In this document: piece by piece, positions 1-5,361 of the stretch
How positions within the stretch are numbered: position 1 is the stretch's first letter
How the letters are laid out: each line of letters starts with the position of its first letter
Assembly: GCA_045106055.1 (NCBI GenBank)
Contig: JBGCED010000076.1
Span: 1-7,587 of the forward strand
From: JBGCED01 sp045106055
Lineage (GTDB): Bacteria; Pseudomonadota; Alphaproteobacteria; CBDDJK01
Length of the DNA: 7,587 nt
Direction of reading: 5' to 3'
Notes under the pieces: generated by a model
What the model was told of the DNA's origin: nothing
The model's database searches: none
The model's input: the letters and a program-made list of their open reading frames with translations, nothing else
Program-made: the position numbers and the translations under genes

Positions 1-1272
1 GCGGTTTTTGATGCGGTCTTCAATTTCATCGCGAAAATGGCGGATAAGCCCTTGAATAGGCCATGCAGCAGCGTCCCCAAGTGCGCAGATGGTATGACCT
101 TCAATTTGGGTTGAAACTTCCAGCAAAGTGTCAATTTCTTCGATTTCCGCCTTGCCCGCAACCATGCGTTCCATCACTTTCCACATCCACGCCGTTCCCT
201 CGCGGCAAGGGGTGCATTGCCCGCAAGATTCATGCTTGTAAAAATAGCTAAGCCGCGCGATTGCCTTAATCACATCGGTGGATTGATCCATCACAATCAC
301 CGCAGCCGTTCCAAGCCCTGATTTAACTTCTTTCAGCGCATCAAAATCCATCAATACTGTATCGCAAGTTGATTTTGGCAATAATGGCACAGAAGATCCC
401 CCTGGAATCACCGCTTTTAAATTATCCCATCCGCCCATGACCCCGCCGCAATGGCGTTCCAGCAATTCTTTTAACGGGATAGACATCGCCTCTTCTACAT
501 TGCATGGCGTGTTGACATGACCAGAGATGCAAAATAATTTTGTGCCAGCATTATTTTGCCGACCAAAGCTTGAAAACCATGCAGCCCCGCGCCGTAAAAT
601 GGTGGGTGCAACCGCGATGGATTCAACATTATTGACGGTGGATGGGCAGCCATAAAGCCCGCACATCGCAGGAAAAGGCGGCTTTAGGCGCGGCTGACCT
701 TTTTTCCCTTCAAGGCTTTCAATCAGCGCGGTTTCTTCGCCGCAAATATATGCCCCCGCCCCATGATGAATAAATAATTCAAAATCAAAGCCTGATCCGC
801 ACGCATTTTTACCCAGCAGCCCCGCTTCATAGGCTTCCGCCACTGCTTTTTCCAAAATATGATATTCATGGCGATATTCCCCGCGAATATAGATATAGCA
901 AGCGGTTGCGCCCATCGCGAACCCTGCGACCAAGCACCCTTCCAGCAGCATATGGGGATCATGGCGCATAATTTCGCGATCCTTGCAAGTGCCAGGTTCG
1001 GACTCATCGGCATTCACCACCAAATAATGGGGCTTCCCTGTATTTTCCTTGGGCATGAATGACCATTTAAGCCCCGTTGGAAAGCCCGCGCCGCCGCGCC
1101 CGCGCAGTCCAGAATCTTTCATCTCAGCAATGATTTTATCACGCCCAAGCGCGATTAAATCCGCCGTTTTATCCCATAATCCGCGCTTTTTTGCAGCTGC
1201 CAAATTCCAGCTTTGCGCACCGTAAAGATTCTTAAAAATCCGATCTTGATCCTGTAAGGGCTTAAAACTCAT
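1..1272 (-). CDS. nuoF: NADH-quinone oxidoreductase subunit F (NuoF), C-terminus cut by window edge
   Basis: This is the NADH-binding, FMN-carrying subunit of respiratory complex I. It takes hydride from NADH and passes electrons through FMN to cluster N3, on the cytoplasmic tip of the peripheral arm. I translated 424 residues from the ATG at 1270-1272 with no stop before the edge. The family is usually about 420-440 residues, so only a short tail should be missing. Visible motifs are the glycine-rich FMN/NADH segment GRGGAGFPTGLKW (residues 58-70), NADESEPGTCKDRE (87-100), GAGAYICGEETALIESLEG (171-189), and the N3 4Fe-4S ligands Cys350, Cys353, Cys356 (ESCGQCTPCREG) and Cys396 (HTICALGD). 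All expected ligands are present. It is the last nuo gene visible and lies 18 bases after nuoE; nuoG would be expected beyond the left edge. The identification is very secure. The start is supported by the ribosome binding site and by family length. Confidence 0.96.
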   Translation of the reverse strand, partial: MSFKPLQDQDRIFKNLYGAQSWNLAAAKKRGLWDKTADLIALGRDKIIAEMKDSGLRGRGGAGFPTGLKWSFMPKENTGKPHYLVVNADESEPGTCKDREIMRHDPHMLLEGCLVAGFAMGATACYIYIRGEYRHEYHILEKAVAEAYEAGLLGKNACGSGFDFELFIHHGAGAYICGEETALIESLEGKKGQPRLKPPFPAMCGLYGCPSTVNNVESIAVAPTILRRGAAWFSSFGRQNNAGTKLFCISGHVNTPCNVEEAMSIPLKELLERHCGGVMGGWDNLKAVIPGGSSVPLLPKSTCDTVLMDFDALKEVKSGLGTAAVIVMDQSTDVIKAIARLSYFYKHESCGQCTPCREGTAWMWKVMERMVAGKAEIEEIDTLLEVSTQIEGHTICALGDAAAWPIQGLIRHFRDEIEDRIKNR

Positions 1273-1277
1273 CTTAT

Positions 1278-1285
1278 CACACCTA
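1278..1285 (-). promoter_or_regulatory. Ribosome binding site of nuoF
   Basis: On the minus strand the 18-base nuoE-nuoF gap reads AAAATTAGGTGTGATAAG before the ATG. The AGGTG core sits about 7 bases from the start codon, which is good Shine-Dalgarno spacing. It supports the ATG at 1272 as the real nuoF start and independent re-initiation after nuoE. Confidence 0.55.
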
Positions 1286-1290
1286 ATTTT

Positions 1291-1896
1291 CTATGGTTTT
1301 GCAGCAAGCAATGTTTTTTGTCCCGATTGGGGTTCGCTGTATTTTCGGCTGTTTTGTGGGCCGGGGGTGACGGCATCGCCCGCAGCCAATTTATCAAGCA
1401 AGGCTTCCATGATTTCAGGGGTTAAATCTTCGAAATAATCATCATTAATCTGCACCATCGGGGCATTGCAGCATGCGCCCAAACATTCAACTTCGGTCAA
1501 GGTAAACATACCATCCGCGCTGGTTTCCCCATCATCAATATCAAGCTTATCCATGATTTTTTGCTTGATGGCTTCTGCGCCCCTTAACATGCACGGCGTT
1601 GTGCCGCATAATTGCAAATGATATTTACCAATCGGGCTTAGATTAATCTGCGTAAAGAAAGTCGCGACCTCCATCACCCGAATATAGGGCATTTCCAGCA
1701 TTTGAGATATGGTGCGCATTGCTTCTTCGGTGACATGATTGCCGCCCGCATGATTTTGCTGCTGCGCCAGAAACAACAAGGCAAGCACCGCCGATTGCTG
1801 GCGGCCGTCTGGATATTTTGCAATATTGCGCTTGGCTTCCACCAAATAATCGCCTGTAAATTCAAAACTCATGCTTTTATCTTTCCCAACGCTCAT
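1291..1896 (-). CDS. nuoE: NADH-quinone oxidoreductase subunit E (NuoE), 2Fe-2S subunit
   Basis: This subunit carries the 2Fe-2S cluster N1a (24-kDa type, thioredoxin-like fold) and pairs with NuoF in the NADH-dehydrogenase module of complex I. It has 201 residues. The helical N-terminal part includes IAKYPDGRQQSAV (25-37) and MPYIRVMEVATFFT (69-82). The thioredoxin-like part holds the four cluster ligands: Cys97 and Cys102 in CGTTPCMLRG, and Cys138 and Cys142 in ECLGACC. The C-terminal tail with PGPQ, then R and P (178-189) is typical of alphaproteobacterial and mitochondrial homologues. The chosen ATG overlaps the nuoD stop by four bases (ATGA), which fits translational coupling, and GGTGA lies about 9 bases upstream. 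A second ATG at 1872 (MSFEF), preceded by GGGAAAG, is a possible alternative that would shorten the protein by eight residues and keep every motif. Confidence 0.95.
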   Translation of the reverse strand: MSVGKDKSMSFEFTGDYLVEAKRNIAKYPDGRQQSAVLALLFLAQQQNHAGGNHVTEEAMRTISQMLEMPYIRVMEVATFFTQINLSPIGKYHLQLCGTTPCMLRGAEAIKQKIMDKLDIDDGETSADGMFTLTEVECLGACCNAPMVQINDDYFEDLTPEIMEALLDKLAAGDAVTPGPQNSRKYSEPQSGQKTLLAAKP

Positions 1897-3104
1897 CGAT
1901 CAATTTCACCAAACACAATGTCAAAAGAACCCAAAATCGCCACTGTATCCGCCAGCATATGCCCGCGTGACACATGATCCATTGCTTGTAAATGCGGAAA
2001 TCCTGGGGCGCGAATGCGGCAACGCCATGGGCGCGACGATCCATCTGCAACCAAATAAACCCCAAATTCACCCTTGGGGGCTTCAACCGCGCGGTAAATA
2101 TTACCCGCTGGCACGCGCACCCCTTCGGTGTAATATTTGAAATGATTGATCATCCCCTCCATCGATTGCTTCATATCGGCACGGCGCGGCGGGGCAACAC
2201 GCCCATCATCCGACATAACAAGCCCCGCTGGCATATCATTAACACATTGCTTAATGATCCTAAGCGATTGCCGCATTTCGGCGACCCGCACCAAATAACG
2301 GCTATAGCAATCGCCATGCTTGCCAACAGGCACATCAAATTCCATGCGATCATAGACATCATAAGGCTGTTTTTTACGCAAATCCCATACAACACCAGAT
2401 GCGCGCAGCACAGGGCCTGACATGCCCCACGCCATCGCATCTTCTTTGCTGATCACGCCAATATCCACCGATCGCTGTTTAAAGATGCGGTTTTCAGTCA
2501 GCAAGCTTTCCATTTCATCAATGATTTTAGGAAACGCATCTGCCCATGCTAGAATTTTTTCTGCAAGCCCATCGGGCATATCCTGATGCACGCCGCCAAC
2601 ACGGTAATAGGCGGCATGCAGCCTTGCCCCGCATACGGCTTCTTGAAATTCCATTAATTTTTCGCGCTCTTCAAATGCCCATAGCATCGGGGTCATCGCC
2701 CCAATATCCAGCGCATAGGCAGGCACATTTAACAAATGATTTAAAACCCGCGATATTTCCGCAAATAGCACCCGAATATACTGCCCGCGCAAGGGCGCTT
2801 TAATGCCAAGCAATTCTTCGGCTGCCAGCACAAAGGCATGTTCTTGGCAAAGGGGGGCAACATAATCCAAACGATCAAAATAGGGAATCGCTTGCAAATA
2901 GGTTTTATATTCAATCAGTTTTTCGGTGCCGCGATGCAATAGCCCAATATGCGGATCAAGCCGCTCGATCACTTCGCCATCCATTTCGGTAATCATCCTA
3001 AGCACCCCGTGGGCAGCAGGATGTTGCGGCCCAAAATTAACCGTCAAATTGCGGGTCGTAGGATCGTCATTATGTTGGTTTTTCAAACTGGTAGATATGC
3101 TCAT
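1893..3104 (-). CDS. nuoD: NADH-quinone oxidoreductase subunit D (NuoD)
   Basis: This is the 49-kDa-type subunit of complex I, related to [NiFe] hydrogenase large subunits. With NuoB it forms the quinone-reduction pocket where the peripheral arm meets the membrane. It has 403 residues, the normal length for an unfused NuoD. The N-terminal signature FGPQHPAAHGVLR (24-36) contains His28 and His32. PYFDRLDY (74-81) ends in Tyr81. The His32-Tyr81 spacing of 49 equals that of the known quinone-contacting His/Tyr pair in the family (human H59/Y108, Thermus H38/Y87), so both quinone contacts appear intact. Other family motifs are LLHRGTEKL (55-63), RPWRCRIRAPGFPHLQ (358-373) and the terminal DIVFGEIDR. 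The ATG overlaps the nuoC stop by four bases and has a strong Shine-Dalgarno. NuoC and NuoD are separate here, unlike the fused NuoCD of enterobacteria. Confidence 0.97.
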   Translation of the reverse strand: MSISTSLKNQHNDDPTTRNLTVNFGPQHPAAHGVLRMITEMDGEVIERLDPHIGLLHRGTEKLIEYKTYLQAIPYFDRLDYVAPLCQEHAFVLAAEELLGIKAPLRGQYIRVLFAEISRVLNHLLNVPAYALDIGAMTPMLWAFEEREKLMEFQEAVCGARLHAAYYRVGGVHQDMPDGLAEKILAWADAFPKIIDEMESLLTENRIFKQRSVDIGVISKEDAMAWGMSGPVLRASGVVWDLRKKQPYDVYDRMEFDVPVGKHGDCYSRYLVRVAEMRQSLRIIKQCVNDMPAGLVMSDDGRVAPPRRADMKQSMEGMINHFKYYTEGVRVPAGNIYRAVEAPKGEFGVYLVADGSSRPWRCRIRAPGFPHLQAMDHVSRGHMLADTVAILGSFDIVFGEIDR

Positions 3105-3769
3105 TTTTTCCCCTCATCACGATTGGAATCGCGGCTTGCATCCGCCAAAGCCTGATCGGCTTGCAAAAGCGCTTCTTCTGCGTGTTTCTTGGTCAAGCCC
3201 TGCCATGGGCTTTCAAAGTCAAAACTGCGAAAATCTTGATTAAGGCTGACAGGTTCATATATGCATTTTCCGCTTGCCAGATCATAACGCATTTCCACAT
3301 GACCTGTTAAGGGAAAATCCTTGCGCTGCGGGTGACCTTCAAAGCCATAATCGGTTAGAATACGGCGCAAATCAGGGTGATTTTCAAATGGAATGCCATA
3401 CATATCCCACGCTTCGCGCTCATACCAATTTGCAGCAGGCCATAAATCAATGATGGACGGCAAGGCTTGCCCATCATCCACCCACACCTTAATCCGCAAG
3501 CGATTATGCATTGAAAAGGATAATAGATGATAAACAACGCAAAAGCGCGGGCTGCGCTGCGGCCAATCCACCACCGTAATATCGGTTAATTGTTCAAACA
3601 TAAATTGCGCTTGGTCATGCAGCAATTTTATATTGCGATAAAAACCATCTGCGGCAAGTTCAATCTCAAGCTCATCCGCGATCAGATCACAAACGGGCAT
3701 TATCTTTGATGTAAATTTATCGTGCAGTAAGGATTTAAGCCCTTCCAAAGAATCACGGTCGTTAATCAT
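3101..3769 (-). CDS. nuoC: NADH-quinone oxidoreductase subunit C (NuoC)
   Basis: This is the 30-kDa-type subunit of complex I. It is a scaffold in the peripheral arm that contacts NuoD and NuoB and carries no cofactor. From the ATG at 3769 it has 222 residues. The family core is clear: WYEREAWDMYGIPF (115-128), HPDLRRILTDYGFEGHP (131-147) and RKDFPLTGHVEMRYD (149-163). A short charged C-terminal tail follows, rich in Ala, Asp and Lys. The open frame continues upstream to a TTG at 3832, adding 21 residues. I prefer the ATG because family members start close to this point. The extra stretch also contains a 16-bp tandem duplication that is not a multiple of three, which argues against coding constraint. 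No strong Shine-Dalgarno precedes either start (GGGTTGA lies upstream of the ATG). The gene upstream is a glycosyltransferase, not the expected nuoB. Confidence 0.94.
   Translation of the reverse strand: MINDRDSLEGLKSLLHDKFTSKIMPVCDLIADELEIELAADGFYRNIKLLHDQAQFMFEQLTDITVVDWPQRSPRFCVVYHLLSFSMHNRLRIKVWVDDGQALPSIIDLWPAANWYEREAWDMYGIPFENHPDLRRILTDYGFEGHPQRKDFPLTGHVEMRYDLASGKCIYEPVSLNQDFRSFDFESPWQGLTKKHAEEALLQADQALADASRDSNRDEGKK
3110..3115 (-). promoter_or_regulatory. Ribosome binding site of nuoD
   Basis: The minus strand reads GAGGGG, five bases upstream of the nuoD ATG and inside the 3' end of nuoC. It fixes the nuoD start at 3104 and the ATGA overlap with the nuoC stop codon. Confidence 0.6.
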
Positions 3770-3785
3770 AAAATTCAACCCATTT

Positions 3786-3817
3786 GAATTATTTGTTGAT
3801 GGAATGATTTGTTGATG
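3786..3817. repeat. 16-bp tandem duplication in nuoC leader
   Basis: Positions 3786-3801 and 3802-3817 are head-to-tail copies of a 16-base unit differing at one position (GAATTATTTGTTGATG and GAATGATTTGTTGATG on the plus strand). They lie 17-48 bases upstream of the preferred nuoC ATG. The most likely cause is a recent slippage duplication. A paired protein-binding site is possible, but nothing in the sequence shows which protein would bind. Confidence 0.8.
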
Positions 3818-3849
3818 CGCAAAATGCAGCAAACTCTAACTTCAAATTC

Positions 3850-3878
3850 AATTTAATTTATTGCGCCATAATAGTCAA
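3850..3878 (-). promoter_or_regulatory. Candidate sigma70-type promoter for nuoC-nuoD-nuoE-nuoF
   Basis: On the minus strand there is a -35-like TTGACT (3873-3878), then a 17-base spacer, then a -10-like TAAATT (3850-3855). Transcription would start near 3843 and leave a leader of roughly 75 bases before the nuoC ATG, spanning the 16-bp duplication. The -35 matches consensus at five of six positions and the -10 at only four. The -35 lies inside the first plus-strand copy of the 23-bp duplication, so duplication of this unit also duplicated the TTGACT box. Read-through from the upstream glycosyltransferase gene is an alternative way to express nuoC. Confidence 0.35.
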
Positions 3879-3916
3879 TCCCATATGCTTGGCATAGTCA
3901 ACCCCATATGCTTGGC
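3871..3916. repeat. 23-bp tandem duplication spanning the glycosyltransferase stop codon
   Basis: Positions 3871-3893 and 3894-3916 are adjacent copies of a 23-base unit with one mismatch (T at 3879 against C at 3902). Each copy contains the palindrome CATATG and, on the minus strand, TTGACT. The right-hand copy encodes the last residues and the TGA stop of the glycosyltransferase (SIWG, stop); the left-hand copy is non-coding. Reading through with a single copy would still give an in-frame stop (SIWD, stop), so the duplication did not damage the gene. Confidence 0.85.
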
Positions 3917-4890
3917 TCATGGATTTCTTTCACCCTTTCCAAAACGGCATCAACGCCAAGCGCTGCCATCAGGCTTGGCTGCACATCACGGTTTGGGGTC
4001 ACCTGCTGCATTAACGCATCATAGGGAATGGCGGAGCAAACCCCGCTGCATTTTTCACCAAAAGGGTGATAACGCTTGATTTTTGACGGGCCAAACAACC
4101 CAATGACGCGTGTGCCGCTGGCAGCTGCAATATGCATCAGACCTGAATCATTGCCGACAAACAAGGCGGATTTTGACAATAGGCTTAACGCTTGATTTAA
4201 GTTAAGCTTACCGCAAAGATTAATGATTTTCTGCTGGGGAAGCTGATCGTTAAAGCCTTGCGCCAAATCATTATCCGCGTGATCCCCCAACAGAATAATA
4301 GGCAAATTGGGACGATTCAGCCGCTGCGCCAATTCAACAAAATGGGATAGCGGCCAAATTTTACCCTTCCAATTTGCACCAAGCCCAAACACAATAAAGC
4401 CATCTTGATCAAGCTGGCGTGCTGCCATCATGTTAAGAATGCAGCGATTCGCCTGTTCATCTGTAAAAAAGGGCAGGTTTTTAACCTGATGATTTGCTTT
4501 ATAGGCTGGAAATAGCCCCAGCAAATGATCACATTGATGGGTGTCCGTTTGATATTTGCCAAGCCGAAGCGTTTTAATTCTGCGCCGCTGATATAATTGC
4601 AGCATGGGGGCAAGCATTGACCCTCTTAAATCAATGATATAATCCCATCTTATGTGCTTTACGCGCTTAAATAACACTGCCCAATGCCAATGATGGCGGC
4701 GTTTTTTGATGGGATAAATCGCCTTAATTAAGGGAAAGGGTTTAAAATAATCCACCACCAGATCGCCCACCGCCAAATGAATTTCATCGCGATCTTGTTT
4801 TAAATCAAATTCCATCTTAATTGCATCATAAAGCACAGATGATAAAACGGCATCGCCGATTCTGGTTGCACTAATCAGTAATATTTTCAT
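3898..4890 (-). CDS. Glycosyltransferase family 9 protein (LPS heptosyltransferase type)
   Basis: This is probably a cytoplasmic, membrane-associated GT-B enzyme that transfers a sugar, typically ADP-heptose, onto lipopolysaccharide core or a related surface glycan. From the ATG at 4890 it has 330 residues. The N-terminus MKILLISATRIGDAVLSS is classic for GT9; Asp13 falls where the catalytic Asp of WaaC-type heptosyltransferases lies. DLRGS (87-91) follows. The C-terminal nucleotide-sugar domain shows FGLGANWKGKIWPLSHF (168-184), an ILLGD strand (209-213) and the signature FVGNDSGLMHIAAASGT (244-260), then GLFGPS (264-269). The donor and acceptor cannot be read from the sequence, so no symbol is given. 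An in-frame ATG at 4920 would add ten residues (MICKINDANL). I chose 4890 because the family starts exactly there, though neither start has a clear Shine-Dalgarno. It ends 128 bases before nuoC without an obvious terminator, so co-transcription with nuo is possible. Confidence 0.87.
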   Translation of the reverse strand: MKILLISATRIGDAVLSSVLYDAIKMEFDLKQDRDEIHLAVGDLVVDYFKPFPLIKAIYPIKKRRHHWHWAVLFKRVKHIRWDYIIDLRGSMLAPMLQLYQRRRIKTLRLGKYQTDTHQCDHLLGLFPAYKANHQVKNLPFFTDEQANRCILNMMAARQLDQDGFIVFGLGANWKGKIWPLSHFVELAQRLNRPNLPIILLGDHADNDLAQGFNDQLPQQKIINLCGKLNLNQALSLLSKSALFVGNDSGLMHIAAASGTRVIGLFGPSKIKRYHPFGEKCSGVCSAIPYDALMQQVTPNRDVQPSLMAALGVDAVLERVKEIHEPSIWG

Positions 4891-4908
4891 AAGGTTAGCA
4901 TCATTAAT

Positions 4909-4936
4909 TTTACAAATCATTAATTTATTGTATGAT
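4909..4936 (+). promoter_or_regulatory. Candidate promoter for the SCP2-fadD operon
   Basis: There is a TTTACA -35-like box at 4909-4914, a 16-base spacer and a TATGAT -10-like box at 4931-4936. Each box matches the sigma70 consensus at five of six positions. Transcription would begin near 4943 and leave a leader of about 37 bases before the ATG at 4980. Its -10 overlaps the -10 proposed for the opposite strand. Confidence 0.45.
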
Positions 4937-4955
4937 ATAGGCTTAAAATACTCAA
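4927..4955 (-). promoter_or_regulatory. Candidate promoter for the glycosyltransferase gene
   Basis: On the minus strand there is TTGAGT (4950-4955), a 17-base spacer and TACAAT (4927-4932, five of six to the -10 consensus). Transcription would begin near 4920, about 30 bases before the preferred ATG at 4890. The upstream in-frame ATG at 4920 would then sit at or next to the transcript start, so it could only be used as a leaderless start. Confidence 0.4.
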
Positions 4956-4979
4956 TTTTTGGACTTTAAACGATATATT

Positions 4980-5336
4980 ATGGCACATCTTGACGAAGAA
5001 CACACAGATTTGATTGATTATTGCAATCAAAAATTTTCTGCTCTGGAAGCAAAGCATGACCTTATTCCGCAGATTAAAATTGGGCTTATAATTGACGATA
5101 TAGCCTATTTGCTGGATGCGGGCAATATTGAACAAATATTGAAACAGGATGAGGATGGCGCAATAGAAGCGGATAAAGACGATGATGGCGTTCCCTGCAT
5201 CATTACTATATCTGGTGCAAATTTCAAGAAATTGCTGGATAAGCAGCTAAACCCGATGATGGCATATAGTATGGGGAAGCTGAAAGTAAAAGGGGACTTG
5301 AAGCACGCGCTTAAATTATCAAGCTTGCTGGGTTAA
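4980..5336 (+). CDS. SCP2 sterol-binding domain protein (lipid carrier)
   Basis: This is a small stand-alone SCP2-like protein that probably binds fatty acids, acyl-CoA or other lipids in a hydrophobic tunnel. It has 118 residues from the ATG at 4980, the usual size for a single SCP2 domain. The family pattern is seen in the C-terminal half: an acidic turn (DEDGAIEADKDDDG, 57-70), the strand-helix segment CIITISGANFKKLLDKQLNP (73-92), and the closing MGKLKVKGDLKHALKLSSLL (98-117), with the conserved GKLKxKGD core. There is no signal peptide or membrane segment, so it should be cytoplasmic. A TTG at 4959 would add seven residues but has no ribosome binding site; the ATG also lacks a strong one. 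It lies 25 bases before fadD on the same strand, suggesting an operon and a shared role in acyl chain handling. The ligand is unknown. Confidence 0.8.
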   Translation: MAHLDEEHTDLIDYCNQKFSALEAKHDLIPQIKIGLIIDDIAYLLDAGNIEQILKQDEDGAIEADKDDDGVPCIITISGANFKKLLDKQLNPMMAYSMGKLKVKGDLKHALKLSSLLG

Positions 5337-5350
5337 ACTTAAAAAAACTA

Positions 5351-5355
5351 AGGAG
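5351..5355 (+). promoter_or_regulatory. Ribosome binding site of fadD
   Basis: AGGAG lies six bases before the ATG at 5362, within the 25-base gap after the SCP2 gene. It is the strongest Shine-Dalgarno in the window, fixes the start, and suggests the ligase is translated more efficiently than the genes around it. Confidence 0.75.
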
Positions 5356-5361
5356 AATACC

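Noticed and set aside
723..1013. Open frame on the minus strand within nuoF
   Set aside because: It is an out-of-frame shadow of nuoF. The nuoF frame reads through with all expected NADH, FMN and 4Fe-4S motifs, while this frame has no recognisable domain.
1702..2420. Several plus-strand open frames opposite nuoE and nuoD
   Set aside because: They are antisense to well-conserved genes, have cysteine- and histidine-rich low-quality translations, and lack ribosome binding sites.
3786..3916. CRISPR array or small mobile element in the nuoC spacer
   Set aside because: The repeats are direct tandem copies without spacers, only two copies each, of two different units. There are no inverted ends and no transposase.
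4920..5135. Minus-strand open frame opposite the SCP2 gene
   Set aside because: It overlaps the conserved SCP2 frame and the divergent promoter region and has no domain or start signal.
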